From Bimastos eiseni (Eukaryota > Annelida > Clitellata > Crassiclitellata > Lumbricidae), in the NCBI GenBank assembly GCA_959347315.1, contig OY365817.1, positions 4,570,643 to 4,634,642 on the forward strand: 64,000 nucleotides of DNA. Reading direction: 5' to 3'. Of this stretch, positions 13,801 through 24,861 are shown piece after piece. Under the pieces are notes generated by a model, which worked only from the letters and a program-made list of their open reading frames with translations, was not told where the DNA came from and ran no database searches. How positions within the stretch are numbered: the first letter of the stretch is position 1; every line of letters begins with the position of its first letter. A program made the position numbers and the translations under genes.

Positions 13801-16800
13801 AGGTTTAGCAATGATAGATAGCAAGGGCTTCATTACAGAGGGCTTTAAATCGTCCGGGCCAGTACTTTAGGTGGTTTTCAAAGTTTTTGCTCAGGGAAAT
13901 CACCTCTTGTTGGATATATTGCAAAAGAAGAGGGGCTGGTCGGGTTTAGGTAGAACGTTGCTGGTTTGTTATGCGATGGTATTTTAGCAATTATATCATC
14001 TGCTATATTGGTGAAATAATTATTAAACAGTTCAGCCATATGAGCGTTATCTGTGATCTTAGAGCCATTTTAGTTTACACATTTCAGTAAAGAGTCGTGT
14101 TGCTTCGTATTGAGAATCAATTTTATAGTTACCCATGTAATTTTTAAATCTTTACTATATCTGGTAAATTCAGAATAGTAGAAAGTTCTTTCGGACTTCT
14201 TACATAATGATTTGAATCTGTTTTTATAAGCAGTATACTTGTCCCTATTTCCTGCCGTTGGTCTATTTATAAAAGCTAAATAGAGTTTGTTTTTAGTCCT
14301 GCTTGACTTATAAAGGGCAGCTGTCATCCATGGTTTCCTATAGACAGTCCTTTTAACTCGCTTGGGCTTAATAGGAAAAGCAAGATTATAGGCCGTTATA
14401 ACCTTGGAATTGAAGAGTTTGTAAGCCAGTGATACTCACATCCCTAGATTACAATTATGTACTTTCACTAAGAACTGTTGACGTCATATATACCTCTGAC
14501 ATTGTTTAACCTTAGCCCTAAGAAAAGGGTGGCTGGGAACAGGGTAAAAAGGGAGTGTTGCCTCCCTTGCCCAACATCAGCCTGAGCAGTTAGACTTTTG
14601 GCATAACTTTGTTAAGTGTAGTTGCCTGTCTTTCCTTCCATATTGAACACACATCTTGCCCACAAATCCTATCTTGATTCCTCCTCTTTCCGCCTCCATT
14701 CTAAATACGATCCACCATAACCGTTTGTTTAACTCCCTTGACCTTGAACCTTGGATCTGGACTCTACCTGCCTATCGTTTTCGTTTTGACTGAGCGCCTC
14801 TGAATGAGCTGCATCCCGCTACATTTAGTTTCATTTGGGTGCTACATACATCTCTAGATTATGGCTACATATACATACGTACATGTGTACATATACTTAT
14901 GTAAAGTATGCAAATAAAAGCATACCTACAATGGAATAGAACAGCGTTTCCAAAACTGTCTTCCGTGGAACAGGGTTTCTTAAGGTGAAGACAAGGGTTA
15001 CGCGAAAAACTTTCAGTGTAAATAAATTTTATTTTATTATTTTTTATATCGGTCACTTTGTGCATTACTTTATATGACTTTTTATGACAGAGGATTCAGA
15101 TGTCATTGTCCTCGATCTTTGTGTTATTGCTATCAGGATCTAATCCAATCTTGGTCTAAACCAATAATTGTCTGCATTCTCACTTACAACAGAACATGTT
15201 TAGTTTTGGATGGGGGTTCCACCAAAAATTGTGAGGTCAAAAGGATTTCAAAAAAGATTGAGAAACGCTGGATTAGAATATGATAGAGGATGTTGTACGG
15301 TTGTAGCGATGGATAAGATCGGAGGTTATGAGTCGATGGTGAACCAGTTTCTTGGTTCTGCTGCCAGAGACTCCTACCTACGTCAATCGCTCTACCAGAA
15401 CGCCTCCTGTGGATTCCCTCCATCAGACTCTTTCCACATCTTCCGATCAATGGATTCCAATTATCCATGGCCAGGGCTTGTCTTCGGTCTCACTCTCCTT
15501 GCCACCTACTATTGGTGCACTCAGCAGGTACGTCTGTCTGTCTGTCTCCCTGTCTGTCTGTCTGTCTCCCTGTCTGTCTGTCACCCTGTCTGTCTGTCTG
15601 TCTCCCTGTCTGTCTGTCTGTCTCCCTGTCTGTCTGTCTGTCACCCTGTCTGTCTGTCTGTCTCCCTGTCTGTCTGTCTGTCTCCTTGTCTGTCTGTCTG
15701 TCTCCCTGTCTGTCTGTCTGTCTCCCTGTCTGTCTGTCTGTATATTTGTATGTTGTATTATTAGTGTTTCGGTTGCAAAGGTTGCGTTAACTATTTAGTC
15801 TTTACATGTTTACAGTATTACGTCATTGATACATTGTTACAGTTTTGATTACTTGAATTGTAGGTGATAGTTCAGAGGAATTTATCTGCAAAGGATGTGT
15901 CGCATAGCAAGGCTGCCTGCGTCATTGCCAGCTACCTCAAAATCCTTCCCTTCTTTCTCTTTGTCTGGCCTGGAATGTCCAGCAGAATCCTATATCCAGG
16001 TAATCATTCCTATTCATTATTATTAGTAACCTCTATGAGACCATCGTCTAATGCCAAGGGCAGAAACCGATGGGAACAAAAACACAAAACATATTTGGAT
16101 GCTAGCGAAGTTGTTAGATTGGGTTAATATAGCGATACATACAGTGTTGGGCATGAGACCAAAACCTCAAGACCAAGATCGAGAGGTTCAAGATCAAGAC
16201 CAAGACTGGGTGGTCCAAGACCAAGACCTGGTGGTCCGAGACCAAGACCGAGGGTCCGAGACCAAGACCGATACTCTTTTTTTATAAATAATTCAATTTA
16301 TTAAGACGCTAAAATGGAATAAAACGCTTAAAACCTTAATTTTATTGCTGAAGAATACGAATCTTAATAATGGTCCAGAAAACAGTTTTACCGGCCAGTC
16401 TTAACTTTTGTGGGTTCAGCCCTTGGCTTCAGCCTGAGAATATCACACTATAAATTACTTACAGTATACGATAGGTAAATACTTCAAGACATGTGAACAA
16501 GTAGATAAAAATTCCGTTTGAATGTTGTACTCAGAATTATAGGTTAACAGTTACTGCACGTGGCCGACCACATAATTATTAGATTGTTCCAAAACCTTGA
16601 AATTTGTGAAAGCAAATTTTGAAATGGCTGGTTCCGCTCCAAATGCATTTTTTTTGCCCATAGTAACATGTATATATGGATGGTCAGCCCATCATAAATC
16701 GATAACAAGAGCATAGGGCCTAAACATCCGGTTTCTCTAATAATCGAAAAAGACCGAAAAATATCAAAGAAATTGCTCTAATACGGCAATTGACCAAGAA

Positions 16801-19800
16801 CGCTAACCTAAGACGGAGACAAATCCCAAGACCATTCCTTTAAGACCAAGACCAAGACTAACGCTGTCGAGACCAAGACCGATGGTCCGAGACCAAGACT
16901 GATGCATTCAAGACCAAGACCACAGTTTTTCGGTCTCGAGACAGTCTCGAGACCAAGATTGCGGTCTCGAGACCACATCCCTGAATACATACAGAAGAAT
17001 AACAAATTTTTATCCAGTTATACAACGTCAACAGTAAATGAGATGAACAAGAAATAGACAAGAATTAAGTTACAATTGAGTTAAAACTAGACTTCATCTA
17101 GAATAAAGTTAAAATTCAAAAAAAAAAATTGAATAAGAATTGACATGGCTGACCTATTTTCACTACTTCGTCCTTAAATCAAGTGTTACAATAGCTCTCT
17201 GTAAAAGTGGGTGTCGTTTTCAGACATTCTTCTAAGATGGTCCCCGTCTGAACTTCGTCTGATGCACTTGTGTTTCCAGATGACATTGCCTGTTCCAGTC
17301 CAGAGACGTGTTCAGAGGTCTGTAACAATGATGCCGGATGTACGAATGTCGCGTATCCTCTGCTTGTTCTAACTCTCCTACCAGAAGGTAAACATACCAA
17401 ACATACATTATATACCATATTATACAAGGCTCTATGTTCTACACGCATTTGAAACATATGTGCGATATATACAGGATGGACCATTAAAAAGTAACCTCCT
17501 CAGGTTTTTGCTAATATTTCGGCTAAAAGTAGAGATGAGTAAATGAAATTGTATGGGCGCTAAGCTAATTCCTATTACATGCAACGGCCAAAATTTGCTG
17601 AAATATTTCAAACAGAAAAAAAGTTATATCACTTTTAATGAGTCCAACCACAGTTTTTTTTGATGGTCAGAAAACATTCTATGCAGGAACAAGTAATAAA
17701 AACGATTTTACTAAGTCACTTCAATTCTCTCATCGTTTTTGGCTTTGGTCGCAGAGTGTGGTATTTCTTGAGCATAGCTCCCCACACGTGATAATCCAAG
17801 GGGTTCAAGTCCGGCGAGCTTGAGCCTTGCAGCCATTTAATAGTCCTTCTCAATGAAACCTTGACCTTGAGCCAATCTTGCTTGAGGCGAGCAGTATGCT
17901 GAAAGATGAATCCAGCTGGCAGCAGATGCTTGCAATCGGATATTAATTGTGGAACCAGCTGCCAACGTAATATGCAGCATTCACTTTTGTTTATCATGGA
18001 TTGAGGTAGAAGTTCTTCTCATCCATAAGGAACACACACTCGTCTCGTGGACATTCATCCAAGAAAGCAGTGCTGAGTAGCGTTCAAATTCCAGTGTTGA
18101 AATCTGCCCAGCAACACAACGGAAAGCAATGTTTATTTATCAGTTTGATCAACTGCTCGATAAGTGACGTCAAAGTGATGTCCATTATAGGGCCTACGCT
18201 TGTTCCCCTTTTCTCTTCGCAAGAATAATGATAATTCTTAAGTTTGCTTTACAGCAATAACTTGAGAAGTTATTTCATAAAATCGTTTTTGTCGTATTTT
18301 CCTGCGTCGAATATGTTTTGACCATCAACAACCCGCGGTTGGACTCGTTAAAAGTGACAACTTTTGTTCTGTTTAAAATATTTCATTCAAATTTGGCCAT
18401 TTTATGCATGTGTGAATTAGTTTTGTGCCTATAAAGTTTCATATGCTAATCTCTACGTTTGGCCAAAATATTAGCAACAAACCTGAGGGATTAATTTTTA
18501 ATGGCCCACCCTGTATATAATGAAGTTTTAGAATTAGACAGAGTCAGTCTATGTTCAAACGGCTCTGATCTTTTGGTGATTCTTTAGAGCTATGATGGCG
18601 TCCACTGAGACGCTTCCATACTATTCAATAAAGAATTGTTTTAATTCTTCAAGTCGGGAATAAATGATTAATTAATTTGATGATAAATCAACAAATTAAT
18701 GAACAATTTGTTCAAGCGTTTCAACGCTTTCTCCCTTCAATATTCTGCTCCTTCACACAGGCTGTCACTTAAGAACTAATTCTCTTCTCTGCACACATCT
18801 GAGTTGTATGCCTCTGCCATTTATATAGCGCCTGTTAATAATCTCCATTTCCTATATATATTCTACAGGTCTGAAAGGGCTGATGTTGGCAGCAATGCTG
18901 GCTGCCCTGATGAGTTCTCTGACGTCTCAATACAACAGCACGAGTTCCCTCTTCACCCTCGACATCTGGACTTACTTCCGTCCAAAGTCATCGCAGTTTG
19001 AGATCGTTCTGGTTGGACGTCTCTGGGGTCTGTTGATGATTGGCTTCAGCATTGCCTGGCTCCCCATCCTTCAGGCGATCCAGGGGGGCAACCTCTGGGA
19101 CTACCTCCAGGCCATCTCCTCATACATCACGCCGCCATGGGTCGTTGCATTCTTACTTGGAATGTTCTGGACCAGATCCACGGAAATCGTACGCAACAAT
19201 TCTCCATCTCAATAAATGCATCTCATGACTTAATAACATATTAATGACTAATCTATTATAATTATTTATTGTCATTTATTAGTTCAAACTGTCAAAGACG
19301 ACGCACTAAGATTAACTGATTTACTAGTCTGTAAAGCATCATTTTGCACTACTGCTCAATTTATCAATGCCCCTAGTGTCATCCAAACTTCAACACTCCC
19401 CATGCTATAGCAATCCTAATCTTATTTATTTACTGCGTAGTCTATTAGTATGATCTACTAATGTGATCTAATAATCTAAACCGATTTATAATAATAATGA
19501 GTCATATAATCTAGTGACTGATCTTCAAGATACTTGTTTAATTTCCTTTACCTTATAGCATTACCTTCGTTTTCCTAGAGCCTTACTGCACTGTGTTCGT
19601 GTGTTTGTGTGCATGTAGGGCATCTGGTGGGGTCTGATGGCTGGTCTTGTAGTTGGTGTCATCCGAATGGCTGTCGAGTTCAGCTTCCCTGCTCCTCGCT
19701 GTGGCAGCCACGACGTCGACAATCGACCGGATATCATCTCCAAAGTGCACTATCTCATGTTCGCAATCATCCTCGCCTCTGTCTCTCTCGTCGTAACTCT

Positions 19801-21086
19801 AGCAATCACGATAATCTCGGCTCCAAGGAGAAAGAATCAGGTAAGACACAGACAAACAATCAGAGAGACAGACAGAGAGACGCATACACATGCAGATAAA
19901 CTTTATTATTTAAAAGGCTCATACTACATACTTAGACGTATATACATAGACTAAGATGGAAAGAGAGTTAGAGAGAGTGATGTGAAACAGTGTAATGACA
20001 GATTAATAGCATAGTGAAATGCATACATTATCATACATACATACATACATACATACATACATACATACATACATACATACATACATACATACACACATAC
20101 ACACATACATACATACATACATACATACACACATACACACATACATACTTACATACATACATACACACATACATACACTCACACACATACATTAAGAACA
20201 TACATTAAGAACATACATGCATGCATACTTACATACATACATACATGCATACATACATACATACTACATACATACATACATACATACATAATACCTACAT
20301 ACATACTGGTACTTACATTTATATATAATTTATATAATATTGATGTATGCATATTTGTGTTGTTGGTTGCAGTTGCATCGAGTGACTTGGTGGACTCGTG
20401 GTGACAAGGGATATCCGGATTTGACGGAGGAAGAGCTTTCGGAATCAAGCGATGAAGATGTGGAACGAGACTCCATCAAGAGTGGACCAAAAGGTCACAA
20501 CTAACAAACTTATTCACTTACATCTAGAGAAACTAGCGGTTAAAGGTATCACTCACGGTAAAAGGTAAAATGTCTCGAAAGAAAACGCCTCAGAAGATAC
20601 TGCAGGTTTGTTTAAATTGAACGTTTTGCTATAGTGACCCTTCTTACTTATCAATAGACTTGTATTCAAGACTTAAAACTTGAAGACCATTAATCGCTTC
20701 TGAAGAAAGTCCTCAGCAGAAACTAATTCTTAATTGTTGTGTCTGATATTAATTAACCATCAGTTGGATGGATCCAGTAGTTTAACGACCGCTTTTGACA
20801 ACAAAGGCCGTTGCAGTCGACAGAAATTTGTTTGGCATATTACAGCACTTGATGTTGATTCGTATGTTATATACGCTGTATAGAGCTGAGCTGTGGTCGC
20901 AAAACGTACAACTTCATGTGTGGTGTATCTGTGGAGCCTCCACGCCACCAGACAAAAGAGCAGCTGAAGGCTCTGATGGACGCCATGACAAGCATCAAGG
21001 AGAACGCCTACTGGTCTCGCATCTGCGACTACAACGCAGTGATCGCCATCGCTCTGACCTGTCTCATTATTGGATTCTACGCTTAG
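4871..21086 (+). CDS. SGLT-type sodium/solute cotransporter (SLC5 family), 13 exons, 5' partial
   Basis: Exons: 4871-4942, 5149-5253, 5490-5549, 10092-10196, 11265-11370, 12245-12325, 15307-15527, 15864-15999, 17280-17387, 18869-19188, 19619-19840, 20373-20493, 20884-21086. All junctions are GT/AG and phases join without a break, giving 619 aa plus stop. SGLT1 is about 664 aa, so only one N-terminal exon (TM1) is missing, probably upstream of the window. Visible family landmarks are [54 protein letters not shown], the cysteine-rich loop [24 protein letters not shown] (Na+ site 2 serines), DYLQAISSY (sugar-contact Gln) and a C-terminal hydrophobic helix. From family knowledge it is a plasma-membrane Na+-coupled symporter of sugars or polyols. 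The residues after SNIG are APM, where SGLT1 has SGH, so substrate is uncertain. It could be SLC5A1/A2/A9/A10-like; I cannot resolve the paralogue. Confidence 0.93.
5050..5130. repeat. (GAT)n-like microsatellite
   Basis: An imperfect gat/gac trinucleotide run that ends about 20 bp before the acceptor of the SLC5 exon at 5149. Confidence 0.85.
5799..6678. mobile_element. Non-autonomous hAT-like element with perfect 8-bp target duplication
   Basis: It begins CAGGCCTGG and ends in ..ggacctg, so the inverted right end reads CAGGTCC. It is flanked by tttctcgg at 5791-5798 and again at 6679-6686. The inverted ends are weak beyond the first bases, so the call rests mainly on the perfect duplication. 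No long transposase frame is present. It lies in an SLC5 intron. Confidence 0.7.
6718..7629. mobile_element. Possible DNA element with CAGTGGCG ends, no target duplication
   Basis: It starts CAGTGGCGCG and ends ..atcgccactg. No matching 8-bp flanks were found, so the boundaries are tentative. The interior is a degenerate array of aacatctcaggggcccc / gaatgaaaacatttcatgca units (roughly eight) plus an inverted-repeat block at 6903-7020. Confidence 0.4.
6760..7290. repeat. Degenerate tandem array, units of about 60-70 bp
   Basis: Repeated words are aacatctcaggggcccc, aatgaatgaaaacatttcat and caatataacatct, about eight times with large divergence. Confidence 0.65.
7730..8927. mobile_element. Non-autonomous hAT-like element carrying GACCAAGACC minisatellites (copy 1)
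   Basis: It begins CAGTGTTGGGCACGAG and ends ctcgagaccacatccctg. It is flanked by gcgcctag (7722-7729) and gcacctag (8928-8935), 7/8. Both ends consist of gaccaagaccgatggtc-type repeats, with unique sequence between. The right-hand array is strongly expanded (8440-8900) and produces long but artefactual open frames. Copy 2 lies at 16142-16983. Confidence 0.88.
8440..8900. repeat. Minisatellite gaccgatggtctgagaccaa (about 20 bp)
   Basis: At least eight near-identical 20-bp units at 8680-8830 are preceded by longer composite units with cgttcctttaagaccaagac. All lie within hAT-like copy 1. Confidence 0.93.
9185..9754 (+). mobile_element. Non-autonomous Helitron (copy 1)
   Basis: It starts TCTATCTATATAATTACC preceded by A. 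It ends with the hairpin cccgtgattcttcacgg followed by ttaacagCTAG and then T, which is Helitron 5'-TC...CTRR-3' structure with A/T insertion. A second hairpin plus CTAG occurs internally at 9647-9676. Copy 2 lies at 49555-50090. The Rep/helicase gene is absent. It lies in an SLC5 intron. Confidence 0.8.
10632..11216. repeat. 18-bp minisatellite, about 30 units
   Basis: The unit is gggtgttgtaaagag(ggt/tgt), with interspersed variants containing aatactaaatagggtgga. It ends about 48 bp upstream of the SLC5 exon at 11265. The overlapping open frames are repeat artefacts. Confidence 0.95.
11398..11930 (-). mobile_element. Possible LINE 3'-tail remnant
   Basis: The minus strand reads ..[13 protein letters not shown].. 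(cf. the PxLWNSLP motif at LINE ORF2 ends) and closes with gtgctatataaata. The evidence is weak. Confidence 0.35.
12720..14400 (-). mobile_element. LINE (non-LTR retrotransposon) remnant with broken reverse transcriptase
   Basis: The minus strand encodes [13 protein letters not shown]...[15 protein letters not shown], then [29 protein letters not shown], then [31 protein letters not shown]. These are successive parts of a LINE ORF2. The reverse-transcriptase palm with FADD is deleted between about 13505 and 13620. The 3' end carries the hairpin word ggacctcggtcctt shared with the LINE at 54802-56430, so they are the same family. It lies in an SLC5 intron. Confidence 0.85.
14942..15270. mobile_element. 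hAT-like MITE 36 bp upstream of an SLC5 exon
   Basis: It begins CAGCGTTTCCAAAACTG and ends ..gattgagaaacgctg, so the inverted end is CAGCGTTTCTCAATC. Flanks are gaatagaa (14934-14941) and gattagaa (15271-15278), 7/8. The right end sits 36 bp from the acceptor of exon 15307-15527. Confidence 0.85.
15528..15742. repeat. (TGTC)n / tgtctgtctgtctccc microsatellite at a splice donor
   Basis: The run starts within the donor sequence gtacgtctgtctg of the SLC5 exon ending at 15527 and extends about 215 bp. Confidence 0.95.
16142..16983. mobile_element. Non-autonomous hAT-like element carrying GACCAAGACC minisatellites (copy 2)
   Basis: It begins CAGTGTTGGGCATGAG and ends gaccacatccctg. Flanks are gatacata (16134-16141) and aatacata (16984-16991), 7/8. 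The interior matches copy 1 (tattaagacgctaaaa, attttattgctgaagaatac, and so on), but both repeat arrays are short here. Confidence 0.9.
17472..18513 (-). mobile_element. Mariner-like element with long inverted repeats and deleted transposase
   Basis: It is inserted at TA (17470-17471 and 18514-18515). The inverted repeats extend about 240 bp each, with CAGGATGGACCATTAAAAA versus CAGGGTGGGCCATTAAAAA at the tips. The minus strand between them encodes fragments [15 protein letters not shown] and [16 protein letters not shown], with the second and third catalytic acidic positions. The segment between them is shortened and the frame is broken, so it is non-functional. Confidence 0.92.
20036..20320. 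repeat. (CATA)n microsatellite
   Basis: A long cata/caca run in the SLC5 intron before exon 20373-20493. Open frames of HTYIHTYI type here are artefacts. Confidence 0.97.
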
Positions 21087-21397
21087 GATGACATTCGTGA
21101 TGTAACACAGGCGGACTATGTGTGGTATCCTGAAATGCATAATCGCGCAGTTGACTATGCATTCGTTGAGACCACACAGCTAATTACATAACTACACACT
21201 GCATATTAGGCTATATTTAAACGTAATGTAAAGAATTCAGCTAATTGTGTTATTCCGATGCTGAAAGCTGCACTACTTCCACTGGATTTAAGACATGTGG
21301 ATATCTAAGACTTCTTTTACTGCAGGAGAGATTGACTAACTGTGCAAAGGATTTGTGCTTCTGTATGATTGTGCGTTTTTAAATATATTTTTTTAAC

Positions 21398-21403
21398 AAT
21401 AAA
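21398..21403 (+). terminator. Poly(A) signal AATAAA of the SLC5 gene
   Basis: A canonical AATAAA lies 312 bp after the SLC5 stop codon, in an AT-rich 3' UTR with no other gene before it. Confidence 0.6.
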
Positions 21404-22259
21404 AATGATATTATTAAGTGAGTAAGAATTATCTGTAATAGAAACACCTGCAATCCCACAGCAGGTACAAACAACAATTAGAATAATAAATGATCAACAA
21501 TAATAATGAAGATAATAAATCTATTAATAGTCACCAAGAGACTGCTTTGATAATACCATGATGATTATACCCTTCTATTGTGTGCTAGTCACCACATTCA
21601 ACTAATCGCTAATTATTGCTAATTTATTGTCGTTTTTAGTGACATCTATGTATAGCATAGATACTACAGGCCAATTAAAACATTCACACTTTTATACATT
21701 TATATATATATTTATATATATATATATATTGTAGGTGGCATCTTGCAAGTCTGTCATATTTTGACTTTTTCATCTAATCAAGTTTTATATATTATATAAA
21801 TTAATCTATATAATCTGGGAACTTATGTTTCAAATGCTCGCAGTCTCACATTTTCAAGGCTTCCATACTCGGACTCGTTTTATCTTCCTTTTCTGTTGAT
21901 GATGATTACGATGATCTAGTTCTTTTTATTTATTCAAACGAACAAGGCATGATTAGTATGATTACAAGGCAGTATGATTACAAGTCGTAGTACGAACGAA
22001 CGATTACAAGTTGCCACAGCAGTCGAATTTAACTGTACGGCAACTATTCGAGGTACCCATAACGTCTTGCGGCTCGTTTTAACAGCGCCACTTGGTGAAT
22101 GAAACGCTAAATCGACCCTTTGGAGTTCATCCCTTGTCTCTGCTGATCGTCTGCTCTTCATACCGGAGTGTGGCTGCTCGCTCCTCCATAAACCTCTCAG
22201 TAACTCTGCCTCGTCATCTTCTCCATGGAAACGGGACTTCTTTTTAGACTAGGCCTACC
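21404..22259. other. Intergenic sequence, no feature seen
   Basis: AT-rich DNA between the SLC5 poly(A) signal and the MITE. It contains a short (TA)n near 21705-21730 and no supported gene. Confidence 0.6.
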
Positions 22260-22267
22260 CTTTGGAG

Positions 22268-22414
22268 CAGGGGTGGCGATCTCGGGGGTTCGAGGGGGAC
22301 AAGCCCCCTCACCTTTTACAAAAAGAGGACAAGTTATACATGTGCCCTCCCCCCACATTTCCTACCCCTCTCATTGGGTGTCCCCCCATCTGTCAAACGC
22401 GATCGCCACCTCTG
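22268..22414. mobile_element. 147-bp hAT-like MITE
   Basis: It begins CAGGGGTGGCGATC and ends gatcgccacctctg. Flanks are ctttggag (22260-22267) and ctttggaa (22415-22422), 7/8. The interior is C/G-rich. Confidence 0.88.
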
Positions 22415-22729
22415 CTTTGGAAGGCCTCTGTGACTAGATCACTAGACGTATCATCGATGACTATACATTTATTGTGTGTGGATACCCTGAGCACTGGGAA
22501 AATCTAGATTTTGTCTAGAAAGTTTTTAGGTATTCTAGGTTATTTCAATTGCGTTTTAAACGTTCGCACACTTGGCACAAAATTACGGCCGAGAACACAC
22601 TGTTGGATACACACGCCTATCCTTCACGTTTTGTTCTGTTCTTACGTGTGATTAAATTGCTGAGTTAATTATATTCGATGCATACTCTACTGAGCGAGAC
22701 ATGCTCATTGTCCCATTTGCCCTTACAAC

Positions 22730-22920
22730 TACCAAACAGAATCGTGCCTTCTCAGTGGTTGGCTCTGGAACATGCTGCCGTTGGTGCTGCGGTTGTCACC
22801 AATGGTCCACTCTGGTTCATTTTATACTTGCCTTAAAACAGTTCTCTTTAAACGTGCTGGAGTCGAGAGCGCTCCTGAGTAGTAGCCTTGAAGGGGCGCT
22901 ATATAAATCTCTGTAATAAA
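22730..22920 (+). mobile_element. LINE/SINE 3'-tail fragment
   Basis: It encodes a RAFSVVGSG.. fragment and ends with ccttgaaggggcgctatataaatc, the tail type shared by many LINEs and SINEs. Confidence 0.55.
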
Positions 22921-22925
22921 TGAAC

Positions 22926-24425
22926 GAATGCTGCTTGTATCTGTGAGGGTAGCCTACCTTTACTCGTGTCGCTCTCTTCTGTAGGCCTAGCTGGTAGCTC
23001 CAGCGATGGAAATTTCTCCAGATAGTGGGCGTTTCCTCTTCCCAATAAATAAGAGGTTCGCCAGTCGCCACCGTCTGCGGGGTTCTGACAGACCTTTAGA
23101 ATGAGGCAGTTGTTGGGTAGCTAAGCGTTGATGTTTCATTTGTTTCATTAAACGTTAAGGTTATTAGCTTTGCTTTATAAATTAAACTGCATTAGGCCTA
23201 TGCCTACAGCTGCTTTGGCTACAGTAGGCCCAACTATTCTTTTCATAGACCGATGGTGTAGGCTTGCGGCAAAGAAAAACTGCGGAGTCAGATCAACATT
23301 TAAAGTAAGTCCGATTTAATCGATATGTTTTACCTGTTCAGAAAACACCCAAACTTGGCTTCAATTGTGCAAGTAATCTAATCATAGATCAGGTTCTACT
23401 TATTCACCAACAGAGGGACAAATAGTTCAGACATAAAAGCGCGTCGTATTGACGTCATAAAATGGGCGTCTGAGTTCTGTTTTTAAGTCGTCAGAAAAAA
23501 CCGAAAAATAAAGAAATTGTTATTGTAATTTAAATAATTACAAATGTGAGCGATGGGTTTAGCAATGCATTTGATTGTTTTGAGTCTTGCGAGTGACGAA
23601 TTAGAACACTTCGGAATAGACCGGTGTTTATAGATGGAAACGAGTTCGTCAACCGTCTGACTGAAGAAATTATACAACTTCGTTTAAGGTGATGTTTATT
23701 TGTCAGCGGTTTCTTAAATTGTGTGAATTAAGCACCTCTTTTGTTAACGCAGATTGTGGTTATAAAAGTCGACACTTCATGACTTGGTATGCTAAAAAGA
23801 AAGCCGTCTGATTTGCCACTATTTAACTTGTCATGTGACAAAGATCTCCTATGTATACCTGTCTTTGAGTAAACTGATTACCTCAGTTTAATTCCTGCTC
23901 AAGCAAGGATTTGCATCGGCATGATCGGCTCATACCCAGGACGTTGGGTTGGCTCACGAACTTGTCCTAACCCTATATCCAGGACCTTTGGATTGACTCA
24001 GGGACTTCCACAGACCCACTGGTCAAGTCCTGGGGATTGTGAACGGAGGATCCAATGCTTGAGATATGATTTCTGGGGTCTCTCAAGGCTCCATATTGTA
24101 TACCCACTGCAGTTTCAGTTATACGTGAATGGCATCTATCTTGCCAAATGTATTTATGCTCAACCCCTCAGTTTGAACTGCATGGTTAACAAGCTAGATG
24201 TATAGAACTTGCAACGGTGGGGACATGGATCAAAGCGACGGAACTAACTTTGAACCAAAAACGACAAACTATATTTTATGTAACTCTAAGAGGAGGTTGG
24301 ATTCCATTTATGACTCACCATTCTTTTAGGCTTAATTTAATATTGAAAGCCAGAAATAGGCTAAGGAGTGTGACTGTTATGAACTTCTTACTTCTTTGAG
24401 GCTACATAGACGATCAATTGTCTTG
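22926..24425. other. Intergenic sequence, no gene recognised
   Basis: No exon-like or repeat-like structure that I can support. Scattered open frames lack family motifs. Confidence 0.5.
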
Positions 24426-24429
24426 GTGA

Positions 24430-24708
24430 CAGCATGTTTAATGACCTCCAAAGCATGTCATTATTATGATAAGCCCAACTCTTTGGTATACAATATACAG
24501 CATGTCTAATGACCTGTCAAAAGCATGTCATTATTACCATAAGCCCAACTCTTGGATATACAATATACAGCATGTTTAATGACCTACAGAAAGTGTGTCA
24601 TTATTATGATAAGCCCAACTCTTTGGTATACAATATACAGCATGTCTAATGACCTGTCAAAAGCATGTCATTATTACCATAAGCCCAACTCTTTGGTATA
24701 CAATATAC
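24430..24708. repeat. 70-bp tandem repeat, four copies
   Basis: The word agcatgt(c/t)taatgacct recurs at 24430, 24499, 24569 and 24639. Copies alternate between ttattatgat and ttattaccat variants. The array ends about 155 bp upstream of the PPP1R2 start codon. Confidence 0.93.
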
Positions 24709-24861
24709 ATCTAGAGGTTTGTTTTGATTTTATCGACTTTCCATCTTATAATATTACTCTCCAATGTCCATGCAATATAAATGAGTTTGCTAAAAAGCTT
24801 TTTGTTTGGCTGTGTTGTTTAGGTTTGCGGTCGTTTTCTTTGCATTGGACAACCGCCTTTG

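Noticed and set aside
15447..15798. Cysteine/serine-rich frames ([11 protein letters not shown]) downstream of an SLC5 exon
   Set aside because: They are read-through into the (TGTC)n microsatellite past a clear GT donor at 15528.
19951..20448. Frames of MYVCMYVC / HTYIHTYI type
   Set aside because: These come from the (CATA)n microsatellite only.
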